Positions 1-7,161 of a stretch of DNA of 34,876 bases are shown here, in pieces. Origin of the DNA: Pseudomonadota bacterium (GTDB lineage: Bacteria > Pseudomonadota > Gammaproteobacteria > Burkholderiales > JAKAFK01); contig JAKAFK010000039.1 of NCBI GenBank assembly GCA_021817985.1, positions 1-34,876 of the forward strand, read 5' to 3'. How positions within the stretch are numbered: the first letter of the stretch is position 1; the number at the start of each line of letters is the position of its first letter. The notes below the pieces were generated by a model that searched no databases, was not told where the DNA came from, and saw only the letters and a program-made list of their open reading frames with translations. A program made the translations under genes and the position numbers.

Positions 1-1
1 C

Positions 2-241
2 CGATCTGTCGACTGCATCAAGATCGACGGCTGCTTCGTGCGCGGCATGGCGCGTGATCCCGTCGATTTCGCGACGGTCGAAGCGATCAGCCGCATCGCG
101 CAGGTGATGGGCATGAAGACGGTGGCGGAATTCGTCGACGATGAGGCGACGCTCGAGAGCCTGCGGAAGATCAAGGTCGACTACGTGCAAGGCTATGCGC
201 TCCATGTCCCCGAGCCTCTTGAAGGACTGGCCGAGGGCTAG
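2..241 (+). CDS. EAL-domain protein, C-terminal fragment (cut by window edge)
   Basis: This is the last 79 codons of a protein that begins before the window. The frame is open from base 2 and carries features of the end of an EAL (cyclic-di-GMP phosphodiesterase) domain: a CIKIDG core followed by FVRGM, then MGMKTVAEFVDD, then VDYVQGYALHVPEPL. In active EAL enzymes the K in KIDG-type motifs and the E in VAEFV-type motifs belong to the active site, and both are present here. The EAL signature itself and any GGDEF, PAS or membrane domains lie outside, so activity and the full architecture cannot be judged. The protein ends shortly after the domain, which is usual for GGDEF-EAL proteins. No terminator with a T-tract is evident after the stop. 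Confidence 0.85.
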   Translation, partial: RSVDCIKIDGCFVRGMARDPVDFATVEAISRIAQVMGMKTVAEFVDDEATLESLRKIKVDYVQGYALHVPEPLEGLAEG

Positions 242-462
242 CGGCGGGTAGCCTTCGCTCCCGGCGGCTATAGTATCGGAAGCAGCGTTGGGAAAGCCGG
301 CGGCGCCCATATGGGGGCGTTGCGGCAGGCCTTCGGTAGGGCGACGGCCGCGGCCATCGCCTGTAAGGATAGCTGGATTCAGGAGAGCGAGAATCAGGCC
401 GCGCTTCGCGTGGCGCGCTATCCCTCCCCGTCGCGAGCGGCGGGGTTTCTCGCGTTCAATTC

Positions 463-1506
463 ATGAATGAAGCGGTATCGCCGGGAACTCGCCGGCTTGT
501 CCTGGCAGGCGATGTGGGCGGCACGAAAACGTTGCTCCAGGTGGCCGAGGTGGCCGAAGGGGCTCACGGCCTCGCGCCCGTGCGCGAGCAGCGTTTCGAG
601 AACGCCGCCTATGACAGCCTTGCCGCGATCGTGTCGACCTTCTTGGCCGCCGGCGCGCTGCCCGGGCGGGTCGTGGCGGCCTGCTTCGCCGTGGCCGGGC
701 CGGTGTCCGGCACGCACGTCAAGCTGACCAATCTGCCGTGGGAGATCGATGCGGCCGTACTGGCCGAAAATTGCGGCATTCCCGACGTGCGGCTCGTCAA
801 CGATTTCGAGGCGGTTGGCCACGGCGTGGATGGGCTTGGCCCTGACGACCTCGTATGCCTGCAAGGGGGGCGGGCGGATGCGCACGGGCATCGCGTGGTG
901 CTGGGCGCAGGGACGGGGCTCGGTGTTTGCTTCCTGATTCGGAACGAATCCGCTTATCAGGTTGTTCCGACGGAGGCCGGGCATGCGGATTTCGGGCCCG
1001 TCGGCGAGCCCCAGGTCGGGCTGTTGCGCTTCCTGCAGGAGGAATTCGGCACGGTGTCGTATGAGCGCCTGCTGTCGGGACCGGGGCTCGTCAACATTTA
1101 TCGTTATTTGATGTCGCTTGTCCACGAAAAGCCGCGCGCGGGCGCGGATGTCCTGGCGCGGCCCGACCCCGCGGCGGCCATCGCCGAAGGCGCCCTCAAT
1201 CATTCCAACGTTCAGGCGGCCTGGGCCCTCGATCTGTTCAGCGAGATCTATGGGGCGCAGGCCGGCAATCTGGCCTTGACCCTCATGGCGCGCGGCGGCG
1301 TCTACATCGCGGGGGGCATTGCGCCCAAGATTCTGCCCAAGCTCCAGGAGGGCGCGTTCATGCGCGCATTCCGGAACAAGGGGCGCTTTGGTGCGCTCAT
1401 GCATTCGTTTCCGGTGCATGTCATCCGCAATGAGCGCGTCGGCTTGATCGGCGCGGGGCGGGTGGCCGCGCAGGCGATAGCGGCTAGCCGCCCGTCTGGG
1501 ACATGA
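463..1506 (+). CDS. glk: Glucokinase (Glk family), first copy
   Basis: 347 aa, ATP:glucose 6-phosphotransferase of the bacterial Glk family (not ROK: I see no CXCGXXGC-type zinc motif). It feeds glucose into glycolysis and the pentose phosphate route in the cytoplasm. Visible motifs are the phosphate-1 loop DVGGTKT (residues 17-23), the catalytic Asp in VNDFEA (Asp114), the adenosine/phosphate loop LGAGTGLG (147-154), EAGH (171-174) and a C-terminal GGVYIAGGIAPK segment. The ATG at 463 places the phosphate loop at the usual distance from the N-terminus, but there is no strong Shine-Dalgarno. It stands alone here, and its last 23 bp overlap the convergent moaA. A second glucokinase sits at 19.5 kb in a pentose phosphate operon, so the two probably have different regulation or substrate ranges (inference). 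Confidence 0.93.
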   Translation: MNEAVSPGTRRLVLAGDVGGTKTLLQVAEVAEGAHGLAPVREQRFENAAYDSLAAIVSTFLAAGALPGRVVAACFAVAGPVSGTHVKLTNLPWEIDAAVLAENCGIPDVRLVNDFEAVGHGVDGLGPDDLVCLQGGRADAHGHRVVLGAGTGLGVCFLIRNESAYQVVPTEAGHADFGPVGEPQVGLLRFLQEEFGTVSYERLLSGPGLVNIYRYLMSLVHEKPRAGADVLARPDPAAAIAEGALNHSNVQAAWALDLFSEIYGAQAGNLALTLMARGGVYIAGGIAPKILPKLQEGAFMRAFRNKGRFGALMHSFPVHVIRNERVGLIGAGRVAAQAIAASRPSGT

Positions 1507-2473
1507 AACGCAGGATTTTGCCGGGTGCCTCCCGGAATTCGTGGCGCGCCGGCTTGGATGCGACGGCGGCCCGGATGGCCGACGCTATTGCCGCATCGGT
1601 GGCCTGCCCGCGCAGCAGGGGGCGCAGCGCCAGGCTGTTGTCTTGCCCGAGACAGGGGTAGAGGGTGCCATCGACGGACAGGCGAACCCGGTTGCAGGTG
1701 TCGCAAAAATGCTGCGACAAGGGCGTGATGAATCCGACGCTGAACCGCCCATCGGGTGCCTTCAGATACCGGGCGGGCCCGCCGCCCGGCAGCACCGTAT
1801 CGATCAAGCCGAAATGCGCTTTCAGCCTGCGCCGGACGGGCTGCAGGTCGAGATAGCCCGCCGTTCGCCCCGTTTCCCCCATCGGCATGGTCTCGATCAG
1901 CCGCAAGATGAATCCATGCGCGAGGCAGAAGCCCGCCATCTCGTCGATCTCGTCGTCGTTGATCCCCTGCAGGACCACCATGTTGATCTTGATGGGCGCG
2001 AAGCCGGCCGCCTTCGCAGCCATGATGCCTGCCATAATGCGCTCATGGGCGGCACGCCCATTGATTTGTTCGATGCGCTCGCGCTTGAGCGAGTCGAGGC
2101 TGATGTTCAGGCGCGAGATGCCTGCGTGCCTGAGCGCTGCGGCGTGACGGGCGAGCTGCGTGGCATTGGTGCTTAAGGAAAGATCCGTGATTCCGGGGAT
2201 CGCGTTCAGGCGCGCGGCGAGCGCGGGCAAGTTCCGGCGCAGGAGCGGCTCGCCCCCGGTGAGGCGGATCCGATGCACTCCCAGATGGGCGAAGATGCGA
2301 ACGAGCCGCACCATCTCATCGAAGGTCAGCCAATGCCCGGGTTCCTCGAAGGCGACAAAGCCCTTCGGCAGGCAATACGTGCAGCGCAAGTCGCAGCGGT
2401 CGGTGACTGACAGGCGCACGTACTCGATGCGGCGGCCGCATCCATCGCTCAAGTCTTGGGGATGATTGTCCAT
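1484..2473 (-). CDS. moaA: GTP 3',8-cyclase MoaA (molybdenum cofactor biosynthesis)
   Basis: 329 aa radical SAM enzyme that, with MoaC, converts GTP to cyclic pyranopterin monophosphate, the first step of Moco synthesis. The N-terminal SAM cluster cysteines are Cys27, Cys31 and Cys34 (DRCDLRCTYC). LTGGEP is at 71-76. The second [4Fe-4S] cluster ligands are Cys257, Cys260 and Cys274, and the protein ends in the Gly-Gly tail that MoaA needs for activity. The frame stays open upstream to 2716, but the ATG at 2473 gives the normal family length and start; a longer start would overlap mobB. It is transcribed divergently from mobB and converges on glk with a 23-bp overlap. The intergenic region holds a ModE-type operator over its promoter, so repression by molybdate-replete ModE is likely. 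moaC is not in the window. Confidence 0.96.
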   Translation of the reverse strand: MDNHPQDLSDGCGRRIEYVRLSVTDRCDLRCTYCLPKGFVAFEEPGHWLTFDEMVRLVRIFAHLGVHRIRLTGGEPLLRRNLPALAARLNAIPGITDLSLSTNATQLARHAAALRHAGISRLNISLDSLKRERIEQINGRAAHERIMAGIMAAKAAGFAPIKINMVVLQGINDDEIDEMAGFCLAHGFILRLIETMPMGETGRTAGYLDLQPVRRRLKAHFGLIDTVLPGGGPARYLKAPDGRFSVGFITPLSQHFCDTCNRVRLSVDGTLYPCLGQDNSLALRPLLRGQATDAAIASAIRAAVASKPARHEFREAPGKILRFMSQTGG

Positions 2474-2515
2474 GATCGAGACTGGGGTCCGCGCACGAGA
2501 CGCATGGTCGTTAAG

Positions 2516-2539
2516 CGTTATGTCCGTTAGAATATAGCA
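2516..2539. promoter_or_regulatory. ModE-type operator between moaA and mobB
   Basis: A 24-bp imperfect palindrome with half-sites CGTTATGT (2516-2523) and ATATAGCA (2532-2539). Read on the minus strand it matches the box in front of modA (6321-6344) at 18 of 24 positions, with nearly all mismatches in the central spacer. The half-sites also match the E. coli ModE box as I remember it (CGTTATAT ... ACATAACG). It covers the -10 of the moaA promoter. It also covers a weak plus-strand promoter for mobB (TTAAGC at 2511-2516, 16-bp spacer, TATAGC at 2533-2538), so one site could control both directions. Confidence 0.75.
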
Positions 2540-2557
2540 GTGCCGGATGGCTGTCAA
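2529..2557 (-). promoter_or_regulatory. Sigma-70-type promoter for moaA
   Basis: On the minus strand: TTGACA (2557-2552), a 17-bp spacer, then TATTCT (2534-2529). Transcription would start near 2522, giving a leader of about 50 nt before the moaA ATG at 2473. The -10 element lies inside the ModE-type palindrome. Confidence 0.6.
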
Positions 2558-2609
2558 AGCAGCGGATGCCCACTGGAATGGGCCGAGGGCACGGGACAAC
2601 GGGGGTGAC

Positions 2610-3104
2610 ATGAAGGTGTTCGGCTTTGCCGGATTCTCCGGCAGCGGAAAGACCACATTGATCGAGAAGCTGATTCCGATCTTTGTCGGCGAGGGCTTGA
2701 CGGTGTCGCTGATCAAGCACGCGCATCACGACTTCGACATCGACCAGCCGGGCAAGGATTCCTTCCGCCATCGCGCGGCGGGCGGGCATGAAGTCTTGAT
2801 CAGCTCGGATCGGCGCTGGGCGCTCATGCACGAGTTGCGGGGGGAAGCCGAGCCCATGCTCTCCGAGCATCTGGCCCGCCTGTCCCCCTGCGACCTCGTG
2901 TTGGTCGAAGGCTTCAAGCGCGAGCCCATTCCGAAGCTCGAGGTGTACCGCCGTGCCGCCGACAAGCCGCTCTTGCACGTGCAGGATGAGACCATCGTGG
3001 CCGTCGCCACCGATGTCCTTTTGAACACCGCGCTACCCCAGATGGACATCAATGATGTCGCGCGGATCGCCGGATTTATCGTCAAGGAGGTCGGTTTGAC
3101 ATGA
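2610..3104 (+). CDS. mobB: MobB, Moco guanylyl-transfer adapter GTPase
   Basis: 164 aa. The N-terminal P-loop GFSGSGKT (residues 8-15) follows a short MKVFGF strand, as in MobB. Further features are an IKHAHHDFDID segment, a DLVLVEGFKRE switch-like motif and a C-terminal region with conserved acidic residues. MobB binds GTP and associates with MobA/MoeA in making guanine dinucleotide forms of Moco; in E. coli it is not essential. The start at 2610 was chosen because it places the P-loop at the family position; an in-frame ATG at 2547 would add 21 non-homologous residues. First gene of an operon mobB-moeA-moaD-moaE-modE-like: its stop overlaps the moeA start by 4 bp (ATGA). MobA, the usual partner, is not in the window. 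Confidence 0.93.
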   Translation: MKVFGFAGFSGSGKTTLIEKLIPIFVGEGLTVSLIKHAHHDFDIDQPGKDSFRHRAAGGHEVLISSDRRWALMHELRGEAEPMLSEHLARLSPCDLVLVEGFKREPIPKLEVYRRAADKPLLHVQDETIVAVATDVLLNTALPQMDINDVARIAGFIVKEVGLT

Positions 3105-4330
3105 ATGGCGCAGCCCACGTCCCCATGCTTTCCCTGGAGGACGCTCTTGCACACCTGCTCGCGCGCGCAGCGCCCGTGCTCGAGGTCGAGCCCGTGGCCA
3201 CGCAGTCGGCAGCGGGACGGGTGCTGGCCCAGCCCGTGACGTCCGGCATCGACGTGCCGGGGCTCGACAACAGCGCGATGGATGGTTACGCCGTGCGTTG
3301 CGCCGATCTCCCGCCGCAGGGCGAGGCTCTCCTTCGGGTCAGCCAGAGGGTCGCGGCGGGTACCGTGGGCATGCTGCTGGAACCGGGCACGGCGGCCCGC
3401 ATCTTTACGGGAGCGCCCATGCCACCCAATGCGGACGCGGTGGTCATGCAGGAGGATTGCACGGAAGCGGGGGAGAACGTATGGATCCGTCGATTGCCCG
3501 CGCAGGGCCTCAATGTCCGGAGGGCGGGCGAGGACATTGCGGCGGGGACCCAGATCCTGCCGGCGGGGAGGAAACTGCGGCCGCAGGAACTCGGGCTTGC
3601 GGCCTCGGTGGGCCTGGCGCATTTGCCTGTCAGGCGGCGGGTGCGGGTCGGCATGTTCTTTACCGGCGACGAAATCGTGATGGCGGGGGAGGCGCTTGCC
3701 CCGGGGCAGATCTACAACTCCAACCGGTACGCGCTCACGGGGTTGCTGGCCGCGATGGGCTGCGCGATCGAGGACCACGGCATCATCCCTGACGATCTCG
3801 AGGCCACCTGCGAGGCCTTGCGGCGTGCGGCCAGCGAATCGGATCTCGTGCTGACGAGCGGCGGCGTGTCGGTCGGCGAGGAAGATCACGTCAAGCGAGC
3901 GCTTGCGCGCGAAGGCCGGCTGGATCTGTGGCGCATTGCGATCAAGCCGGGGAAGCCGCTCGCCTACGGGCGGGTGGGGGGCGCGCATTTTCTCGGGCTT
4001 CCGGGAAATCCGGTGTCGGCGTTCGTGACGTTTTGCATGATTGCACGGCCGTTCATTTTGCGGCTTCAGGGGGTCCATGAGGTGACCCCCAAAGGCTGCC
4101 AGGTGCGGGCCGGGTTCAGCGTTCGCAAGCCCGATGCGCGCAGGGAATTCGTGCGTGCCCGCATCGAGGACGGGCCCGAGGGCAGCATGGCCATGCCTTA
4201 TGGAAACCAAGGCTCCGGGGTGCTCACCTCGCTGTGCTGGGGCGATGGACTCCTCGAAATACCGCCCGGCCGGGCGGTCGAACGCGGCGACTGGGTCAGG
4301 TTCCTGCCGTTCGCCGAGATAACAGGGTAA
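3101..4330 (+). CDS. moeA: Molybdopterin molybdotransferase MoeA
   Basis: 409 aa. Inserts molybdate into adenylylated molybdopterin to give Moco in the cytoplasm. Recognisable family blocks in order: DNSAMDGYAVR near residue 55, TGAPMPPNADAVVMQED near 105, TGDEIV near 188, NSNRY near 207, the MPT-binding TSGGVSVGEEDHV near 250, GKPLAYGR near 288 and GLPGNPVSAF near 303, followed by a C-terminal beta-barrel domain IV. The length is standard. Start ATG 3101 sits in an ATGA overlap with mobB and has an AAGGAGG ribosome site at 3084-3090. Translational coupling to mobB is expected. Confidence 0.96.
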   Translation: MNGAAHVPMLSLEDALAHLLARAAPVLEVEPVATQSAAGRVLAQPVTSGIDVPGLDNSAMDGYAVRCADLPPQGEALLRVSQRVAAGTVGMLLEPGTAARIFTGAPMPPNADAVVMQEDCTEAGENVWIRRLPAQGLNVRRAGEDIAAGTQILPAGRKLRPQELGLAASVGLAHLPVRRRVRVGMFFTGDEIVMAGEALAPGQIYNSNRYALTGLLAAMGCAIEDHGIIPDDLEATCEALRRAASESDLVLTSGGVSVGEEDHVKRALAREGRLDLWRIAIKPGKPLAYGRVGGAHFLGLPGNPVSAFVTFCMIARPFILRLQGVHEVTPKGCQVRAGFSVRKPDARREFVRARIEDGPEGSMAMPYGNQGSGVLTSLCWGDGLLEIPPGRAVERGDWVRFLPFAEITG

Positions 4331-4334
4331 CATC

Positions 4335-4589
4335 ATGCTCAAGTTGCTTTATTTCGCACGACTGCGCGAGAATCTGGGCGTGGCGGCAGAGCAGATCGCG
4401 CTGCCGGCGGGAGTGGTCGACGTCGAGACGCTTGCGCGGCATCTGCGCGCCAGAGGCGATGCGTGGGCGCGCGAACTGGCGCCGGGGCGGCCGATTCGTG
4501 CGGCGGTGAATCAGTCCATGGCCCGGGAGGAGACGCGAATCCGGGACGGGGACGAGGTTGCGTTTTTCCCGCCAGTCACGGGAGGATGA
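4335..4589 (+). CDS. moaD: MoaD, molybdopterin synthase sulfur-carrier subunit
   Basis: 84 aa ubiquitin-fold protein ending in VTGG, the C-terminal Gly-Gly that is adenylylated and thiocarboxylated to donate sulfur to precursor Z. The N-terminus (MLKLLYFARLRE) and the FFPPVTGG tail are typical. Start ATG 4335 lies 4 bp after the moeA stop. Its stop is immediately followed by the moaE ATG, and the GGAGG that serves moaE (4581-4585) is embedded in the Gly-Gly codons, which ties the stoichiometry of the two synthase subunits together. Confidence 0.95.
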   Translation: MLKLLYFARLRENLGVAAEQIALPAGVVDVETLARHLRARGDAWARELAPGRPIRAAVNQSMAREETRIRDGDEVAFFPPVTGG

Positions 4590-5066
4590 ATGGCGATACG
4601 GGTGCAGACCGAGGACTTCGATGCCGGTTCGGAGTTGCGGCGGCTTCGTGCCGGCGACCGGACCATCGGTGCGGTGGCGAGCTTTGTGGGGCTGGTGCGC
4701 GATTTGGCCTCGGCGCCTGTCGCGGAGATGGTGCTGGAGCACTATCCCGGGATGACGGAGAAGTCGCTCGCGGCCATCGTCTCGGAGGCGCAGGCGCGCT
4801 GGCCGCTGCTCGGCGCTGCGGTCATCCATCGCGTGGGACGCTTGCGCGCGGGGGAGCAGATCGTGTGGGTGGGCGTGGCGAGTGCGCACCGGAAGGAAGC
4901 CTTTGCCGCCTGCGAGTTCATCGTGGACGCCCTGAAAACCCGGGCCCCCTTTTGGAAGAAGGAATACACGCCGGACGGTCCGCGCTGGGTCGAAGCGCGG
5001 CCGGCCGACGAACAGGCCGCGAGAAAATGGGAGGGTGGGGACGATGAATCCGCGCAACGCTCGTGA
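4590..5066 (+). CDS. moaE: MoaE, molybdopterin synthase catalytic subunit
   Basis: 158 aa. Forms the MoaD2-MoaE2 heterotetramer that inserts two sulfurs into cyclic pyranopterin monophosphate. Seen: SFVGLVRD near residue 31, LEHYPGMTEK near 49, IHRVGRL near 79, the SAHR..AF.ACEF block near 98 and LKTRAPFWKKE (115-125) with the lysines that correspond to catalytic Lys119/Lys126 of E. coli MoaE. The start directly abuts the moaD stop. The last 23 bp overlap the ModE-like gene, so the three are presumably co-transcribed. Confidence 0.95.
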   Translation: MAIRVQTEDFDAGSELRRLRAGDRTIGAVASFVGLVRDLASAPVAEMVLEHYPGMTEKSLAAIVSEAQARWPLLGAAVIHRVGRLRAGEQIVWVGVASAHRKEAFAACEFIVDALKTRAPFWKKEYTPDGPRWVEARPADEQAARKWEGGDDESAQRS

Positions 5067-5436
5067 CGGCGCGCCCAAGGTGGCCGTGCGCCTGCTGTTC
5101 GGTCAGGCGACGGCCATCGGCCCGGGCAAGGCCGATCTGCTCGAGGCGATCAGCCAGACCGGTTCCATTTCCGCCGCCGCGCGCGCGATGGCGATGTCTT
5201 ATCGCCGGGCCTGGCTTCTGGTCGACACCCTCAACCGGAGTTTCCGGGCTCGCCTGGTCGAGACCGCGGCGGGCGGTAGCCGCGGCGGCGGGGCGCGCGT
5301 CACCGAGCTGGGGATGGAAATCCTGCGGCGCTATCGGCTGATCGAGCGCAAGGCGACCGCCTGCGTTGCGCCGGATATCGCCGACTTGCAGCGGCTCATG
5401 GCGCAGCCCACCGCTGCCGATGAGCAGGGATCTTGA
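5044..5436 (+). CDS. modE: Single-domain ModE-type molybdate regulator (winged HTH only)
   Basis: 130 aa. Matches the N-terminal DNA-binding domain of ModE: RLLFGQATAIGPGKADLLEAI, then the helix-turn-helix TGSISAAARAMAMSYRRAW, then a wing rich in Gly/Arg (GGSRGGGA) and ELGMEILRRYR. Full ModE is about 260 aa with two C-terminal Mop/TOBE domains that bind molybdate; these are absent and the frame ends normally, so this is a short form rather than a visible frameshift. ATG 5044 is preferred over a GTG at 5035 because the GGAGGGTGGGG run lies just upstream of it. It overlaps moaE by 23 bp. Two matching operators (2516-2539, 6321-6344) suggest it controls its own operon, moaA and modABC. How it would sense molybdate is not evident. 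Confidence 0.82.
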   Translation: MNPRNARDGAPKVAVRLLFGQATAIGPGKADLLEAISQTGSISAAARAMAMSYRRAWLLVDTLNRSFRARLVETAAGGSRGGGARVTELGMEILRRYRLIERKATACVAPDIADLQRLMAQPTAADEQGS

Positions 5437-5467
5437 TCGAGTTTGTTCGAAGCGGACGTTGAAGAAT

Positions 5468-5501
5468 CTCGTTTAAACATGCGGTTAGTGATTCAAACGA
5501 G
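5468..5501. repeat. Inverted repeat in the modE-hupB intergenic region
   Basis: CTCGTTT (5468-5474) and AAACGAG (5495-5501) are perfect inverted arms separated by 20 bp. The long spacer and absence of a T-tract argue against a terminator; a binding site for a dimeric regulator is possible. No ModE-like sequence is present here. Confidence 0.35.
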
Positions 5502-5597
5502 CGGCTGTATGGCATCCTCGGCGCATGATCGGGCCGCATGGGCATGAACGTCCGGAATTGAGGGGTCGCAAAACCGCGCAGCCGGCGCGTATTTTAG

Positions 5598-5625
5598 TTG
5601 CATTTGCCATATTTCTTGATATGCT
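5598..5625 (+). promoter_or_regulatory. Probable hupB promoter
   Basis: TTGCAT (5598-5603), a 16-bp spacer, then TATGCT (5620-5625) in a locally AT-rich stretch. The start would be near 5632, giving a leader of about 60 nt that ends in the AAAGGAG ribosome site (5677-5683) of the HU gene. Confidence 0.5.
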
Positions 5626-5691
5626 AGCGGGGCGGAAGGCTAGCGCTTTCGGGCCTTCGTGCTATTCTTACACAATAAAAGGAGCGTCTTA

Positions 5692-5973
5692 ATGAACAAA
5701 TCCGAACTCATCGATGCCATTGCGGACAAAGCGGACGTATCGAAAGCTTCAGCCGGCAAAATGCTCGATGCTTTGGTGGACACGGTCGGCGCGACGTTGA
5801 AGAAGGGTGACAAGATTACGCTGGTGGGCTTTGGCACGTTCGAGACCCGCAAGCGCGCGGCCCGTACCGGCCGCAACCCGCGCACCGGTGCGACGCTGAA
5901 GATCGCAGCAGCGACTGTGCCTGCTTTCCGGGCCGGCGCGGGCCTTAAAGAGGCCGTTGCCAAGAAGAAATAG
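5692..5973 (+). CDS. hupB: DNA-binding protein HU
   Basis: 93 aa nucleoid protein that bends and compacts DNA. The sequence starts [19 protein letters not shown], carries the [20 protein letters not shown] arm (with the intercalating proline of the RNPRTG turn) and ends in [13 protein letters not shown], all typical of HU rather than IHF. ATG 5692 follows a strong AAAGGAG ribosome site. An upstream in-frame start at 5659 would add 11 residues outside the family. Monocistronic, with its own promoter and a strong hairpin downstream. The symbol hupB is assigned by similarity; a hupA-type paralogue could exist elsewhere. Confidence 0.95.
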   Translation: MNKSELIDAIADKADVSKASAGKMLDALVDTVGATLKKGDKITLVGFGTFETRKRAARTGRNPRTGATLKIAAATVPAFRAGAGLKEAVAKKK

Positions 5974-6009
5974 CAGCGGTCGCCGCAAGCCGCCGGTGCG
6001 CTGAACTTG

Positions 6010-6048
6010 GGGCGTCGCCATGCTCTGGCGCAGAGCGTGGCGACGCCC
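6010..6048 (+). terminator. Terminator-like hairpin after hupB
   Basis: 17-bp stem, arms 6010-6026 and 6032-6048, all pairs Watson-Crick except one G-U, loop GGCGC. It lies 36 nt after the HU stop. What follows is GGTTGTTG rather than a run of T, so termination may be weak or the hairpin may mainly protect the mRNA 3' end. Confidence 0.6.
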
Positions 6049-6299
6049 GGTTGTTGAGCGTTGCATGCCCGGCGCATGGCGAATCAGGTGGCTTGCCCAC
6101 GACCGACGGGGTGCGTCCCGGATCGCGGCGGCTTGGGATCGCTCGCAAACCCTTCCCCGCAGTCCCCAGTCCGTGTTTCCGTTTTGCCCGCAGCGTGTAC
6201 TTCCGCCTTTCCTTTCCGATCGCTCTTCCCCCTGCTTTTTCGTTATTGGGCTCGCCGGGCGGCGAGCGCCGGATCGGGCGTCGTCTTCGGGGAATGCTC

Positions 6300-6329
6300 T
6301 TGACGGGCGTCTTTGGGGCGCGCTATATT
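6300..6329 (+). promoter_or_regulatory. Promoter of modABC
   Basis: TTGACG (6300-6305), an 18-bp spacer, then TATATT (6324-6329). The start is expected near 6336. The -10 lies completely inside the ModE-type palindrome at 6321-6344, the arrangement expected for repression by occlusion. Confidence 0.6.
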
Positions 6330-6344
6330 GGGCCGCACATAACG
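6321..6344. promoter_or_regulatory. ModE-type operator of modABC
   Basis: 24-bp palindrome with half-sites CGCTATAT (6321-6328) and ACATAACG (6337-6344). It closely resembles the E. coli modA operator as I remember it and is the reverse-oriented twin (18/24) of the moaA/mobB site at 2516-2539. It overlaps the -10 and start of the modABC promoter. The probable binding protein is the single-domain ModE homologue encoded at 5044-5436. Confidence 0.78.
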
Positions 6345-6350
6345 AGGCCC

Positions 6351-6382
6351 GGCGTCTTTGCCCGCGCAGGCGCAAAGACGCC
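6351..6382 (+). repeat. 11-bp inverted repeat in the modA leader
   Basis: Arms GGCGTCTTTGC (6351-6361) and GCAAAGACGCC (6372-6382) with a 10-nt loop. The decamer GGCGTCTTTG also occurs once more upstream at 6306-6315, between -35 and -10 of the modA promoter. In RNA this is a stable hairpin 10 nt before the ribosome site; in DNA the three copies could be binding units of a second regulator. No T-tract follows, so it is not a simple terminator. I could not fit it to the multi-stem Moco riboswitch. Confidence 0.5.
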
Positions 6383-6405
6383 ATCGAAGGCGAGAGGCGG
6401 TTCGG

Positions 6406-7149
6406 TTGAAGCATTGGATCTTGGGGGCGGCCGTCCTGCTTGCGGCGTACGGCGCGCGGGCGGGGGAAGTGCGGGTCGCTGCGGCCGCCGACTTCGTGCC
6501 GACGCTGACCGTGCTGGCCCAGGGTTTCGAGAAGGCCACCGGCAACCGTGTGCTGATCAGCATGGGCTCGACCGGGAAGCTGTATGCTCAGATTTCGAAC
6601 GGTGCGCCGTTCGATGTCTTCCTTTCGGCGGACGCGAAGACGCCGAAACGGCTTGTCGCGGAAGGGTTCGCCGTGAACGGAAGCCGCTTCACCTACGCCG
6701 TGGGTCGGCTTGTCCTCTGGAGCGCGCTACCCGCAGAAGTGGACGCGCACGGGGCGGTGCTGGCGCGAGGAGGTTTTTCTCATCTGGCCATCGCCAACCC
6801 GGCCACGGCGCCCTATGGCGCCGCAGCGCGCCAGGTTCTTGCGGGTCTGGGGCTTTGGCATCGACTGGCCGGCCGAATCGTCGATGGCGAGAACGTCGGC
6901 CAGACCTTCCAGTTTGTGGCATCCGGCAACGCCGAGCTTGGGTTCGTCGCGCTGGCCCAGGTGCGCGCCGAAGCGGGGGCGTATCACGGGTCCTATTGGC
7001 AGGTGCCCCAGACACTGTATCGTCCGCTCAGACAGCAGGCCGTGCTGCTGACGGCGGGAGCCGGCAATCCCGCGGCGGTCGCTTTTTATCGCTTCCTGCG
7101 CAGCGCGCCCGCGCGCAGTGTGATCGAGGCGGCCGGCTATGGGCCTTGA
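6406..7149 (+). CDS. modA: ModA, periplasmic molybdate-binding protein
   Basis: 247 aa. Substrate-binding protein of the molybdate/tungstate ABC importer. A short signal peptide (MKHWILGAAVLLAAYGARA) with probable cleavage before GEV is followed by VAAAADFVPTLT, GSTGKLYAQI and GAPFDVFLSAD, the blocks that hold the oxyanion in ModA. The C-terminal half has GQTFQFVASGNAELGFVALAQV, also typical. The chosen start is a TTG at 6406: it gives a proper signal peptide and is preceded by GAGAGG at 6392-6397, while no ATG lies in frame nearby. First gene of modABC, under a ModE-type operator. Confidence 0.92.
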   Translation: MKHWILGAAVLLAAYGARAGEVRVAAAADFVPTLTVLAQGFEKATGNRVLISMGSTGKLYAQISNGAPFDVFLSADAKTPKRLVAEGFAVNGSRFTYAVGRLVLWSALPAEVDAHGAVLARGGFSHLAIANPATAPYGAAARQVLAGLGLWHRLAGRIVDGENVGQTFQFVASGNAELGFVALAQVRAEAGAYHGSYWQVPQTLYRPLRQQAVLLTAGAGNPAAVAFYRFLRSAPARSVIEAAGYGP

Positions 7150-7161
7150 GAGCGCCTGTTG

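Noticed and set aside
2474-2716. Longer moaA starting at 2716
   Set aside because: It would run through the ModE-type operator and promoter and into mobB, and the additional 81 residues do not resemble MoaA.
6336-6405. Moco riboswitch in the modA leader
   Set aside because: Only one hairpin is present and the leader is about 70 nt, too short for the multi-stem Moco RNA; ModE control explains regulation.
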